Positions 22,446-36,414 of a stretch of 64,000 nt of DNA are shown piece after piece. The translations under genes were made by a program, and so were the position numbers. The notes under the pieces were generated by a model, which did not search any database, was not told where the DNA came from, and saw only the letters and a program-made list of their open reading frames with translations. Position 1 is the stretch's first letter. Each line of letters begins with the position of its first letter. Source of the DNA: Diphasiastrum complanatum (lineage: Eukaryota > Streptophyta > Lycopodiopsida > Lycopodiales > Lycopodiaceae); assembly GCA_029204225.1 (NCBI GenBank), contig CM055092.1, positions 17,726,982-17,790,981 on the forward strand, in the 5' to 3' direction.

Positions 22446-24507
22446 ATGGTTAGGGAAACTGGGTTTGACATTGTAGTGGCAAGTGAGATCATGGAAGAGG
22501 ATGAAGATTCTGACGATGAACCAAATGTTGGAATGTTGTCTTATACAGTAGGGCAAACCACGACGACATCCATTACCATTGCATCAACAAATATCAATGC
22601 TACTGTAGAGAAGATAATCGACGAGTTCGAAAAACTGGGTCAAAAACAATAGATGTAGTTAGAAAAGATGCAGTCTCAACTTGATGAAAAGATCAAAGGC
22701 TTGAAAGATTTCCATGGTACGATGAACAAAGAATCTGAAAAGTTTGCTAAGACTTTTTTGAGCCGGAAAAATGCCTGGTGTTCAATTTGTACGGGCAATC
22801 ATACTATGAATGAATGTCCAACGTTGAAACAACCAGAGCTCATAAACAGAAAGGAGTCCTAGTTGATTCAGTACCTTCTGAATCTGCACCAACTACAGAT
22901 ATACCTACCGCATCAGGCATGTATCCAAACCTCAAAGCAGAAAAGAAGAGATACCAGGACATGAGACAATGGATTAAACAGTTGCAAGAAGAAGAAGCCC
23001 TAGAAGCCGCTAAAACAGCAGCCAAAATCCCTTCTCCATCTATGCCACAAGCAAATCCAAAAACAGATATTAATACACAGTTGCACCATCATGAAGAACC
23101 TTTCAAGATGACAGAACCCGAAGCACCGCAAACATAATTGATCATAAATATGCTGCCTAGTAAGATGGATATTACACTGGGGGAATTTCTTAAGCTGATG
23201 CCAAAAGCAAAAGAAGTATTAACAGAAAGATTGACTTAGATGGAACCACCAGTCCGTCAGAAGCCACTTTTTTGTGTTAGGTTTGAATAATCGAATGAAG
23301 TACTCAATGTAGGAGTAGCCTAGGAAAGTGAAAACATCACCTTGCCGATACAACATAGACAATTTAGTAAAGAAGCAACTGTGATTGATGGAAGTTCAAG
23401 AGTTAATTTGATTTCAACCAAGCTATGTGCAAAATGGGGACTTACCAAGCTGAAGCCTGCCACTTTTTTCATGAAGCTAGCTAATCAAAAAACAATCCGT
23501 CCAAGAGGAATGGTTGAAGACGTACCTGTTAAAATAGCTGGAGTACAGTTTGTCATTACTTTTGCAGTAATGGACTTACTTGACACGCCAAATGTATATC
23601 GAGTTTTATTGGGACGTCCATGGTTACGAGTTGTGCAAGTAACTCATAACTGGGGCACTGGCAAAATTACTTTTGAGAATTGTGAGCGTGCGGTCAAAGT
23701 AGATCCAATCACTTGGACTATCAAGCCAGTAGTCCAAAGAGGGGATGATGATTCATCAACAACGGATCATATCTGTGATCGATAAGTGAAGATTCTGGGA
23801 GTCCATTATGACTCTCAAACCGACATTGTCAATTGGAATCAAGCTCTTGTAACAGTGGATTGTATAGTAGACTATATGTGCCAACAAGACAATCAATCCG
23901 AATTGAGTGAAATTCTCTTACTTGATCGAACTTTGGACACGCCGATCACTTTTCCATTAAATATAATGAACCTAGCTTGGATATCAACTGATCCAATCCT
24001 AGATCCAATTGAAGATGATCTAATGCATGTTAGTCATGCTTTGACTTATGATGGAGAGGCAGAACTTACGGATGAACAGATTCTCAATCATATGGATCCT
24101 ACAAGATATGGAGTTCAAGATATTCTGAATGAACCAACAATAAAACCACCAAAAGCAGTTATATAAATCCGCCTCGATCCGATCCGATCCAGGGTCAAAA
24201 AATCCTTCTTTGCCAAGCTCAACATTGGGTTGGAAAAGTTGTTCAAGTTGGAGCGCAACTTACTCCCAAACAATTTCAAGCGTTAAGAAAGTTATTGATC
24301 AAATATCAAGACTGTTTTGCTTGGACGTACAAGGATCTTAAAGGGATTACTACCTCGGTTATTGAGCATGCGATATCCTTAATGCCTGATGCAGTTCCAA
24401 AGGTCATATAATGTTATCGTTGTAATCCAAACATTACCGATCTTATAAAGAAAGAGTTGCAATGGCTACTTGAAGCTGATTTTATTTATGAAATTGAACA
24501 TACAACA
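22446..24507 (+). pseudogene. Truncated Ty3/gypsy Gag-protease-RT start
   Basis: Broken frames in order. A gag C-terminal part (22446-22862) has a zinc knuckle of variant spacing (CSICTGNHTMNEC: CX2CX3HX4C). A linker follows (22814-23137). A retropepsin-like domain (23342-23785) has IDGSSRVNLIS at the active site and LLGRPWL near the end. A spacer (23786-24166) shares the DIVNW-QAL-TVDC pattern with the element at 29900. The start of the RT region follows ([32 protein letters not shown]). It stops at 24507 in the middle of the conserved RT entry motif, replaced by a (CT)n array. Internal stops show it is dead. Confidence 0.8.
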
Positions 24508-24908
<401 letters not shown>

Positions 24909-26880
24909 TGTCGCGGCATACCAACAACAAAATGATTGTATTTGTAGTATGAACGGGTATCGTTCCTACTAGAGAGCAATAAAAAGGCTAATATTGTCAT
25001 TATTAGTGCAAAACCAGAAATAACTAAGAATGAATGGAGTGGAGAGGAGAAGTGATTGCAAACTAGTCATCAACATATGTTTCCACAAGGGGCTACCAGT
25101 ACAACCGTATAAAGAAAACAAACACCTAGGAGAAAAATACTGAATACTTCATTATCGTTTTCAGATTCAAATGGGAGTGAACTCAAGAAAGCAAATACTT
25201 CGGCAAAAGGGAAAGCCACACAGTGTTTCCGTTATCTTGACAGTAGATTATCATGAATCTAACTCCTATGATATGCGCAAATCACAAGATTGAATGCTAG
25301 AGACACTTCACTAATCAATTCCAGTCCAACATTGTGTAATAAGCATTAGCATATAGTGCCATAAACTTCCTATTACCAAAATGAATCACATGAAAAGCAC
25401 AGAAGGTATTCACAATAGAAACAAGTTGTGTGATTCAAAACACTCAGATTTACATTATATGTATTCACCATTTGCAGAGTACAAAGATATATTCATTACA
25501 GTCTAGACAAGGCAAAGAAGAGGGGTTGCTACACCTCTATACAAGAATCTGAACTTGTAGATGAATAGCAAAAGCAGTAAATCTACATTAAAGCACCAAC
25601 AGAGCTTCTGAGCCTCTGTTCTACATTGTGTCTGAATGAATTACAATGGCATAAGACTGGCATAATATAGCCAGAGAGATTCGTGCTAGAGAGAAGAGGG
25701 CTCTGCAACTGCTTCAAGAATGAGAGCAAATCAGTATTTGACATTTGGAACAGGGCTTTCACAAGCCAATAGCATACTGCCACAATAGGATCAACAATTA
25801 GAAAGCAGAATTGATGTCTCAAGTAAGAAAAAACAGCCATCGAAGATGAATGAGGGTTGCTGGCCATCTGCAAACTACCTTGAATCTGCAACCAACTTTG
25901 GAGTGCACTGGAGGCTGTCACGAATTTGATAGATGGCCACTAATTAGAACGCTGCCCTGCATATAAGAAGAGGTGAATGAAGGCTAAATGAAGTGGGCTG
26001 CCACTGGAAATCAGAGATGCAACCAAATATGCCTTCAGAACTGTCGTGTAGAAGATCTATTTGCTTGCCCTCTGAAATGCGCTGGAGGTCCTCATAACTG
26101 TTTATAGAAGATGATTTACCAAGAACAATGAGCGCTGGCTGTGTGGAAGGGCTCCTTCATTGCCATGTGTAAGAAATGTGCCATAAAAAATCAGTGCGTT
26201 GGAACTGCCTTTGATGCGATGGCTGCTAGGGATCGCTAACCTGCATGAGGAACAACCTCTCTTCGCTGCCCTAAGAAAAAAGAAGTGCGAAGGTGGGCTA
26301 CAACCACGAAGGCATAATGCCCTACAGTAATCCGAAGAGAGAGAGAAAAGTACGAAGCTGCCTTTAAGAAATGCGAAGGTGGGAGGCTCTGGCTGCATGG
26401 AGGTGCTCCGAGGTAGGCACTAAAGAATGAACGAGGCTTTGAAAGTCCCGAATAGTGCAAAATGTGCGACAATGGCCCTTCAGATCTGTAGTGCCTTGGC
26501 TTTGAAAATAGCGAGTTGCCCTTAGCGGTTTATAGTCAGCTGCTAAAGCTGCCATTGAAACTTGACTCTCACACAAAGCCGAATAATGCGAGAATGCCGA
26601 CTGGCTTTAGAATATGACTATAACCTTAAGAATAGTTTGACAAAGGTTCGTGCCTTTTAAACCAATGACTTTTATAACTTAAAAGAGCAACGACTAGGCA
26701 CAACCATATGCCAAATTCATAAGTAGTAAAAGGACTGCCTTAATGCCACAAAATAAATTTAAGTCATACCCCACTGAATGCAACTTATGATTAGGCTATA
26801 CAGAATGGCAAAGCAAAGGCTTAAGATTTAGCAATAAAAAGCCGAAATCATTAACAAATTCTTGAAACCAGGTCACCACA
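24909..26880 (-). repeat. 3' LTR of the non-autonomous element
   Basis: 1972 bp, a clear direct copy of 27604-29601 with scattered substitutions and small indels. ORFs of about 110 codons inside it (25583-25921 and its twin at 28280-28606) have no known motif and are probably chance. Confidence 0.92.
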
Positions 26881-27574
26881 TATTCCCTTCCTCAAGTGTG
26901 CAGGGGCTCGCAAACACTGAGAATAGGAAACAGTGTTGAAGCTTTGAAGAGAATCTGACTTGCCACAGTCTGCAGCCTTTGACAAGCCAAAGCATTGATT
27001 TTTAACAAATAAAACTTCAGCATATATTACTTCCAAAAGTCAACACCTTTCGACATGGTTATGAGCAAATTTAAAATGGAAAATCAGCTATAAAAGCTTG
27101 GCTTTGCATCATAAAAATTATGTGATTTCGGACAGCAGCACCGACAGGTTGTTAACCATGAACTAAACATAGAAAGATCAGCATTTGTCAGCAACAGTCT
27201 TTAGACAGCATCAGCACATCTCGGACAACACCAAAGCCTTAGAACAGGCTAATCCTGGAAATAAAGAACGAAAACAAAATAGAATAAAACCGTCTCTTGG
27301 AAAAGCATGAATCAAAATTTGCTTACAGAAAACCAAGAGATTATTGGGCATAACAACAGAATCTTCAGACTGTACATAACAAGAACTAAACACATTTTAC
27401 AAACTGTAGATAACTTTAAGAACTCTATAAAATGGAATGACAATTCAAGGTGGTCGAAACTCAGGTTTAACTCTTCCTTTTCTGAATTTCTTGCAGAGTC
27501 GGAACAGTAACCTGTGAATCTGAAAAATATAAACAAAAATCAAAATAATGACAGAATATCCTATTTGGCATTGC

Positions 27575-27592
27575 TCCCCGGCAACGGCGCCA
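27575..27592 (-). other. tRNA-Asp-type primer binding site
   Basis: The plus strand reads TCCCCGGCAACGGCGCCA, identical to the 3' terminus of plant tRNA-Asp including CCA. The minus-strand transcript would therefore pair with that tRNA. Confidence 0.9.
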
Positions 27593-27603
27593 AAATTGGT
27601 ATA

Positions 27604-29601
27604 TGTCGTGGCATACCAACAGCAAAATGATTGATATTTGTAGTATAAACGGGTATCATTCCTACTAGAGAGCAATAAAAAGGCTAATATTGTCATTATT
27701 AGTGCAAAACCAAAAATAACTAAGAATGAATGGAGTGGAGAGGAGAAGTGATTGCAAACTGGTCATCAACAGATGTTTCCACAAGGGCTGCTAGTACAAC
27801 TGTATAAAGAAAACAAACACCCAGGAGAAAAATACTGAATACTTCATTATGGTTTTAAGATTCAAATGGGAGTGAACTCAAGAAAGCAAATACTTCGGCA
27901 AAAGGGAAAGCCACACAATGTTTCCGTTATCTTGACAGTAGCTTATCATGAATCTAACTCCTATGATCTGCGCAAATCACAAGATTGAAGGCTAGAGACA
28001 CTTCACTAATCAATTCCAGTCCAAACACTGTGTAATAAGCATTAGCATATAGTGGCATAAACTTCCTATTACCAAAATGAATCACCATGAAAAGCACAGA
28101 AGGTATTCACAATAGAAACAAGTTGTGTGATTTAAAACACTCAGATTTACATTATATGTATTCACCATTTGCAGAGTACAAAGATATATTCATTACAGTC
28201 TAGACACTGCAAAGAAGAGGGGTTGCTACACCTCTATACAAGAATCTGAACTTTTAGATGAATAGCAAAAGCAGTAAATCTACATTAAAGCACCAACAGA
28301 GCTTCTGAGCCTCTGTTCTACATTGTGTCTGAATGAATTACAATGGCATAAGACTGGCATAATATAGCCAGAGAGATTCATGCTAGAGAGAAGAGGGCTC
28401 TGCAACTGCTTCAAGAATGAGAGCAAATCAGTATTTGACATTTGGAACAGGGCTTTCACAAGCCAATAGCATACTGCCACAGTAGCATCAACGGTTAGAA
28501 AGCAGGGTTGATGTCTCAAGTAAGGAAAAACAGCCAATCGAAGATGAATGAGGGTTGCTGGCCATCTGCAAACTACCTTGAATCTGCAACCAACTTTGGA
28601 GTGCACTGGAGGCTGTCACGAATTTGATAGATGGCCACTAATTAGAACGCTGCCCTGCATATAAGAAGAGGTGAATGAAGGCTAAATGAAGTGGGCTGCC
28701 ACTGGAAATCAGAGGTGCAACCAAATATGCCTTCAGAACTGTCGTGTAGAAGATCTGTTTGCTTGCCCTCTGAAATGTGCTGGAGGTCCTCATAACTGTT
28801 TATTGAAGATGATTTACCAAGAACAATGAGCGCTGGCTGTGTAGAAGGGGTCCTTCATTTCCATGTGTAAGAAATGTGCCATAAAAAATCAGTGCGCTGG
28901 AACTGCCTCTTGGAGATGCGATGGCTGCTAGGGATCGCTGACCTACATGAGGAACAACCTCTCTTTGCTGCATTGAGAAAAAAGAAGTGCGAAGGTGGGC
29001 TACAGCCACGAAGGCATACTACCCTACAATAATCCGAAGAGAGAGAGAGAAAAGTGCGAAGCTGCCTTTAAGAAATGCGAAGGTGGGAGGCTCTAGCTGT
29101 GTGGAGGTGCTCCGAGGTAGGCACTAAAGAATGAACGAGGCTCCGAAAATCTTGAATAGTGCGAAATGTGCGACAATGGCCCTTCAGATCTGTACTGCCT
29201 TGCCTTTGAAAATAGCGAGTTGCCCTTAGGAAATGCGAAGATGGCGATTTATAGTCATCCGCTAAAACTGCCATTGAAACTTGACTCTCACACAAAGCCG
29301 AATAATGCGAGAATGCCGACTGGGCTTTAGAATATGACTATAACCTTAAGAACAGCTTGACGAAGATTCGTGTCTTCTTAAACCAATGACTTTTATAACT
29401 TAAAAGAGTAACGACTAGGCACAACCATATGCCAAATTCAGAAGTAGTAAAAGGGCTATCTTAATGCCACAAAACAAATTTAAGTCGTACCCCACTGAAT
29501 GGAACTTATGATTAGGCTATACATAACGGCAAAACAAAGGCTTAAGATTTAGCAATAAAAAGCCGAAATCATTAACAAATTGTTGAAACCAGGTCACCAC
29601 A
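27604..29601 (-). repeat. 5' LTR of the non-autonomous element
   Basis: 1998 bp, paired with 24909-26880. Small insertions relative to the other LTR (for example near 29228-29245) account for its extra length. Confidence 0.92.
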
Positions 29602-29606
29602 TAGAT

Positions 29607-29899
29607 CTAATTCATATGTCGACTCGGCCATACTTTTATTCCCATTGTCGTAAAATCTATTGGGGAGATGCTGGGCTTTGTTTTTGCTCATCGGCCGGTC
29701 TGCAATCTCATTGACCTTTTGATATTGGCCTTCCTGGTAAATCTGGATTCTGGAACTCCTTTTTGGTTGTTTGTCAATGTTTCTTGGCGTAGTTCGGCGA
29801 CATGATAACACCGTTTAAAGAATCTTTACCAGAATCATCCATTAGAAGAATCTTCACCAAAATACTCTAACATTAGATTCAATTGATCTACCAATCTAC
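29607..29899. other. Right flank of the insertion, unassigned
   Basis: A minus-strand ORF (down to 29572, running into the LTR) encodes a Lys/Arg/Asn-rich peptide with no recognised domain. It may be old TE sequence. No gene is claimed. Confidence 0.3.
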
Positions 29900-32800
29900 A
29901 CAAGACTACATAGATTTGGACCTGGATCGTGAAGATAAACGAGATTGGTCACTCTTGAAAGAAGCCTTCATCAAGCGATTCAAACCATTTCGTTTGATCG
30001 AGAGTCCCTTTGTCAAATTAAGTAATATTAAAATGACAAAGCCTTGAGAAAGTACGTGACTATATTGAAAGATTTAAAAGATTAAAAAGTCAGGTACAAG
30101 AACAGCCCACAGAGTCCATGCTCATCATCTGGTTCCTAGTTGGACTCCCAAGATGGATCAGATATGAAATTCAATCTAATGATGAATACACATCATTAAA
30201 ACAAGCCATGTCTGACGCCATTCGAGGAGAAGACGAGGGATCAGATGTTTGTGAACAATTATGGAAAACATAGATGGAGTTGCTTAGCTAGCAACACCAA
30301 CAACAGATGGAGAAACTCACGAAAGAGTTTCAAAATATCCTAAACTCTTTACGGAGCTCTATGCTAGGTCAATTGCCCACTGGCCAGATCCATCATAGAC
30401 GGGATAATACCTAGTGCCCTCATTGTAGAGGTGCACACACTGGCAATGAGTCCCCATCATATCAACTAGTCCCATATACTTCCTTGATTAAATGCAACAT
30501 CTGTGACTTTATGGGCCATACCTCATTCTACTGCTACTACAACCTGAGGAATCAACCTCTGTGACAAAATGGGAAATTTTATAGTCGACTGCAAAGTGAA
30601 AAACCAATACTATGCTGAATGCCCAGACTGTGCTTGAAAACACAGTTTCAAGGATTACCCAAAACAACCTAATAGGATTCTCCCAGCATGACATATCTCA
30701 TCAGAACCTTTTAGAGTCCTTACTAGAGCTCAACGCCAAAACCAACAATAGCAGCAAAACCTCAAAAAACCAACTGACCATATAGGAAGCTCCTTGACAA
30801 CTTCCACTTTACCAAGAGATTATCCAGACCCACATGTGGAACAAAGGCAATACCACAAATTTCGAGATGAGTTTTTGCAGGAGGAACATAACACCGATAG
30901 TCCATTATCTGCTCTGATCCTCAAAAAAGAGCAACTCCCACAGGGACTCAAAGTATTCTCCGAACTTCTGCAGGCTCAAATCATAATGCCCTTCCATAGC
31001 ACAATGAAATCTTTCACATGTCTCCAACGTTACATCCACCAAAGTTTTCAGCTGCCCACTATTTTAGATGAACAACGAAAACCGGGCAAGATTCTAGAAA
31101 TTCCTCAGATTCCCATGAATCTGATGAATATAGGTGTTGCTAAGGGGACTAGCATCACCTTACTTATGTCCTATAAAGATTACCCAACAGTATCCGCTAT
31201 CCTTGATAGTGGATTAGGCGTCAACATAATGGCTTTGTCACTAGCAAAGTCATGGGATTTTAAGACCTTAGATTAGCCACATTACAAACTTTGTATGGCA
31301 GATCAACAAGTAACCGACCCTGTAGGTCCTTATCGAATATTCCAGTATGTATTGCAGGAGTCAAATTCACCATCGACTGCATCATTCTCGATCTACCAGA
31401 TGATGCAAATACGTATAAGCTCCTTCTTGGCACACCCTGGCTCCAGATGGCAGACGTTGTCCAAGATTGGAAGCGTAGCAAAATAACCTTCGGCAACAAT
31501 GAAAAATGTGTAATTGTTGATTTGTCTGGCCACGTAAAGCCGGTCAAAGTTTATGATGATTGGTCATCTACAATATATGACGAATCAGATAGTGTTCCAA
31601 TCCAACCGAAAGGACACTATACAAGATCAACTGATATTATAAATTGGGGTCAAGCACTAGCCACTGTGGACTGTGCTGATTCCAGCAGATGTCGAATAGA
31701 TACTGCCACAGAAGAAACATATATTTTACCATCTTCTACAAACATCGAGACACCCATCATCCCACTAATGATGATAGACCCAATTTCGATAGCTTGGTGC
31801 CCAAGAGAACCTAGTGTCTCTGCCACCCATGTTTTGGAAGACGGTATTCTTTCGATGGATGATGACGACATGACTGATGAACATGTGTTTCTATATCTAG
31901 ATCAAAACCGTTATCCACCAAAATCCATTTCCAAGGAGATTAAGTCGCCAGGGCCGTTGGCTCATGTGCAACTCACGTCCAAAGTACCCAACACCATGAC
32001 ATACATGCCTAAACCCAAGGTCTACAGATGGGACATGTATCCAGACGAAGTCTGGGATACAATAGATGACGAATTGATTCAAGAGACACTTACACTACCT
32101 CCCAAACAAACAAAAAAACCTCGATTCCAAAAAAATAAAGTCATCGACAAAATTAACCAAACAAAAAAAATAGATGCATGAGAAGCATAAGCAACCAATA
32201 AAGCCATTGTCTGAACTTCTGTCTGAATTTACAAAGACAAACCCTCCGATCACGTTTCCACATCTGGTAGCACATCCACGCAGATAATTCTCAAAGTTTC
32301 AGAGAGCTTTGTGGAACCTCTATTTGATCTACCAAGCAAGTTCAAGGACTTCACACTTGATGATGTAGTCATCAAGTTGCGACAACCACAGAGGGAACCT
32401 ACACAAGTTTCCCAATCCTTTGAAGGACCGGCCAAGACCATAGAGTTAGATCTTAAAGATCCTGATGAGGATGTGGATCGTATAGTTCATGTCGGTGCCC
32501 ACCTAACGTCAGATAAACTTCTTGATTTGGAAACCTTACTATGCAAATATAGGGATGTATTTTCCTAGAATTATACTGAAATGAATGGGGTCCTTCCTGA
32601 AGTAGCGGTCCATACTATCCCATTAGAGGAGAACGCGAAGCCTATTCGGGCTAAGCCGTATAGATGTAACCCTGTTTATCGCGAGCGGATCGATGAAGAT
32701 ATTAAGAAGTTGTTGGATGCTAGTTTCATCTATGAAGTCCAACATACTGATTGGGTATCACCCATTGTGGTAGTACCTAAGAAAAATGGCAAGCTTTTTA

Positions 32801-35188
32801 TATGTGTTGATCTAAAAAATCTTAACGTAGTTACAAAGAAAGACCATTTTCCCTTACCCTTAACTACACAAATCCTTGAGGAAATGGCAGGAGTTGAAGA
32901 TTTCAGCTTTTTGGATGGTTTCAGTGGCTATTTTCTCATTCAGATAGCCCTTGAAGATAAACACAGGACAACTTTTGCTATAAAAAATGGCATGTATGCT
33001 TATAACGTTATGCCTTTTGGCTTATGTAACGCCCCTTCCACATTCCAACGCGTCATGCAAATGGCATTTTAAGATTTGTTACATCGAATTGTCGAGATTT
33101 ATCTCGATGATTTGGGTGTACATTCTTCCGAGGACAAGCACCTCAAAGCCCTAGAAAAGATCATTCATTGTCGTAGGTTTGGAATTTCACTAAACCCTGA
33201 GTCAAATCTAGGTAACCCATGGGGTTGTCCTTGGACATATCATTTCGAAGGGTGGTATTTCTACAGATCCTTCAAAGATCAAGGTTATAGTAGAGATGCC
33301 TCTACCTGCAATAGTGAAGGAAGTTTACGTCTTTCTAGGCCACACTAACTATTACCGCATCTTCATAATCAACTACGCCGGTAAGATGAGACTCGTTTAT
33401 TTAGTTGTGGTAGACGCTAGATGGACCGAGGAACGTGCAAAAGCTTTTGAGGAGTTGAAAACAACACTTACTACTACACCCATACTTCGTTCCCGAGATT
33501 ACACGAAGGAATTCCATGTGCATACCGACACAAGTAAGTATGCAATAGGGGGTCTCCTAGCACAACCGGACGAATATGGAAAGGATTTTTTGATACGTTT
33601 CTTGAGCAGGCAACTGGTGCCTGCTGAAGTAAATTATACAACAACCGAGAGAGAGGCACTGGCCATGGTCTACGCCGTACAATATCTCAGACACTATTTA
33701 TTAGGCTAAACCTTTGCCTTCTACACAGACCATCAAGCACTGATATACATTTTTAATAAATCCTATAAAACCAGACGAATCGCTAGATGGTTGTTAATAC
33801 TCGAGGAATTCAATTTTCGAGTAGTCATCAGAAAATGAACCCAACACTTCATGGTCGATCACCTTCTCCGACTTCCCAATGCTGAAAAGGCTGATGCGCC
33901 AGTCAACGACAATCTTCTTGATGCATGCCTTTTTCAGATCGATGTCACTCCCTTGTGGGCTAAGGAAATCACTCAGTTCCTACCCACCGACAGACTCAAA
34001 GAAGGCTTGAGTACAGTAGCAAAAAGGAAATTTTTGCTAAAGGCAATGCCCTTTCAACTCATAGCAGGACAATTATACAAAAGGGGCAGTGACGGTATCA
34101 TATGTAGATGCGCTTATGAATCAAAGATACGACCTATCATATCTCAGGCACATGAGGGCATTGGCGGCGATCACTTCTCAGCTGAAGCGACTGCTAAGAT
34201 CATCCTTCGAGCAGGCTTATGGTGGCCATCACTGTTTAAGGATACCTTTGCTATCATTAAAACATGTGATGTTTGCCAACAAGCCAAAAAGAATACAAAG
34301 GTAGACTTCACCCCGTTGACCCCTATTATAGAAGGCAAAGCCTTTCATAAGTGGAGTATAGACTTTGTTGGGCCCATCAGCCCAGTAGCAAAGAATACCC
34401 AAGCACGATATATCCTGATCGCAACGGATTATGCAACCAAGTGGGTAGAAGCACGTGCAACAAAGGATGCCAATGCGAAGACCGTAGCATGTTTTCTTTA
34501 TGAAAACATTATTATGCATTTTGGCTGTCCCATTGAGCTTGTTAGTGACCGCAACACTCACTTCTTAAATGAAGTGATAGATAATCTCCTACGCCATTAC
34601 CTTGTTGTTCATCGCAAAAGTACTCTGTACTATTTTAGATGTAATGGCCAGGCAGAATCCACCAACAAGATGATCTGTAAAGATAGTCGAAACAAGTCGA
34701 TCAAATTGGGAAACCAAACTGTTCTCCACTATCTGGACATACCGCACCACTCCCAAGAAGGCCACTGGATGGGTTACCCCATTCCATCTCGTATATGGTC
34801 AAGAGGCAGTAATGCATGTTGAATTCCTCGTTCCTTCCTTGCGCTTTCTCTACGAATCTATGTGAGAAAGCTACAACTGAACAACAAGTCCAAACTAGGC
34901 TATTCACGTTAGCCAATTGTGTGACTCATATCGTATCACGCACAATTAGTTAACAAACGTCACCAAAAATCCTAGCACGATCGTCACTTGCACAATAAAG
35001 ATTTACACCTAGGTGATCAAGTACTTCTTTACACATTCAGAAGTGAAGGGCCTTATGTCATAAATAAAATCTTTTCTAATGGAGCAGTCCAATTGGAAAC
35101 ACTTGACGGAGTACTCCTAGACACTGTCATAAATGGCGGACATATACGGCGGTATTACGAAGAGTTGTTTTTTGTTGACCCCATATAA
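29900..35188 (+). pseudogene. Decayed Ty3/gypsy Gag-Pol
   Basis: Domains in order with stops and frameshifts. Gag lies at about 29900-30260 (WSLLKEAFIKRFKPFRL). Zinc knuckles follow: degenerate CPHCRGAHTGNES and intact CNICDFMGHTSFYC, about 30417-30540. Protease covers the end of 30794-31276 (ILDSGLGVNIM) and 31291-32181 (LLGTPWLQ). RT is 32581-33348 (YRCNP, WVSPIVVVPKKNGK, MPFGLCNAPSTFQR, then a stop, then YLDD near 33109). RNase H is 33296-33840 (HTDTSKYAIGG, TEREALAMVYA, YTDHQAL). Integrase is 33851-34822 (CDVCQQAKK, WSIDFVGP, LVSDRNTHF, NGQAEST) and its C-terminal GPYVI module is 34988-35188. It is related to the fragment at 22446-24507 by the spacer after protease. No 5' LTR is seen. Confidence 0.88.
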
Positions 35189-36414
35189 CTCCATCCCTCT
35201 TGTATATATTTATGTTACATTTTTTTCTAGTCTTTATAAGTTTTATTATTCATTGTTTATTTTTTGTACCTTCGTCTATTAATGATTTTTTGACTGCCTC
35301 TATTTGTCTTTTATTGCATTTTATTTCACATAATATTTTTATTTCATCCATATCCATTCACAGAGAGTGCTATAAGTCAACAACTGATGGTCTAGTTCAC
35401 ATGGATAGGTTTGATATTGAAGAAACAAAATGTTTCTAATTACAAAGCCTTGCTAGCTTTCAGCCCTCCGCCTGACGAAGATGTTCGCGAATTCAAAAAT
35501 CTAGAGACATGAAACATGAAAAGTTTTGCGAACACGAAAGTCAAAGAAAACGAAGATGAACGGTTCACGAACACGAGAGTCAAAGGAGATGAAGACGAAC
35601 GGTTCGCGAACACAAAAGATTCACAAACAAGAATCTTTTGCGGTCTGGCACCAGGAAAGGCAAACGAGCTAAACGAAACCAACGACGCGACACGAAAAAT
35701 GTCGCGAAACCCGTTTTGCCCTCATGCTCTAAAGAGCACCCGAAAAGATCACGCAAGTATTCAGAAGTACGAAAATATGATCTGATGGCATGACGTCAGC
35801 AGATACTCCCTAAGTTGTGGCTAATCTGCCACTCTTGTAATTCCCTAGTTAGTTGTAGATGCTTAATCACTCTAATCTTAGATTTACAAAGAGCGACTGT
35901 ACTTACTGGATTATACTTGACATATAGACAAGAACAGAAGACACACATAGTGTAATACAGAAGCAGTCTGATGCTAATAAGCAATCAAGATGAAATACAG
36001 AATACATGTTCGTCTGCGTGCGAAGACAATTCTGTCTAGGATCAGAAGATCCAACTGTCCACTAGTGAAGTGAGACTATTACTTGTGAGAGAACCGTGTT
36101 TCTCTCACGCTAATGCAATGTGTGAATTTGCATGCAGTGCTTGAAGAAATCAGAGAAAAATCAATATAGATTATTTTCTTATTGCGTATGATCTTGAACG
36201 CAAATGCATATGCTGTTATTTCGTATGTCTGAGTTTTTCTTGTTCATTTAAATTATGCACCCTGGTTGAAACTATGTTGAATGCTGTATTAATTTTATAA
36301 ACGTAGATCAGCAGTGTCTGACTACATTCTGGAGGATTATAGGAGTGATTTAGTTGGAAGTGTCCAGCGGTCACATCTGAACTCCATCCTAGTCTTGCAA
36401 GAGGATCGCGGTTG
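35189..36414. other. 3' flank of the gypsy element, possible decayed LTR
   Basis: No gene is seen. A perfect TGACGTCA (CRE/as-1-like) lies at 35791-35798, soon after a TGATCTGATGGCATG stretch that could open a 3' LTR, but no partner copy exists in the window. A 39-bp tandem repeat lies at 35520-35625. The last five bases (GGTTG, 36410-36414) directly precede the first LTR of the copia array and are the expected place for its target duplication. Confidence 0.35.
35520..35625 (+). repeat. 39-bp tandem repeat encoding VK-NEDER-like units
   Basis: Two full units and one partial unit of 39 bp (start GTCAAAG, contain GACGAACGGTTC or GATGAACGGTTC). Read in one frame they give FANTKVKENEDER, FTNTRVKGDEDER, FANTK. 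The ORF is short (89 codons) and not otherwise recognisable. Confidence 0.6.

Larger units (their letters stand above)
24909..29601 (-). mobile_element. Non-autonomous LTR retrotransposon with 2-kb LTRs
   Basis: Direct repeats 24909-26880 (1972 bp) and 27604-29601 (1998 bp) flank a 723-bp interior. Both start TGTCG(C/T)GGCATACC and end GGTCACCACA (TGT...ACA). The flanks are a perfect 5-bp duplication, TAGAT at 24904-24908 and 29602-29606. On the minus strand the primer site (27575-27592) is an 18-base match to the complement of the tRNA-Asp 3' end, 11 bases from the LTR. The tract GAGGAAGGGAATA (26881-26893) abuts the other LTR. The interior has no Gag or Pol domain and no ORF over about 83 codons. 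The element must use proteins in trans, probably from a gypsy family that uses a tRNA-Asp primer. About 85% of its length is LTR, an unusual shape close to LARD-type derivatives. Confidence 0.92.

Noticed and set aside
25583-25921. About 110-codon minus-strand ORF repeated at 28280-28606
   Set aside because: It is duplicated because it lies in the two LTRs of the non-autonomous element. The 5' parts differ by frame-changing differences and no domain is recognised.
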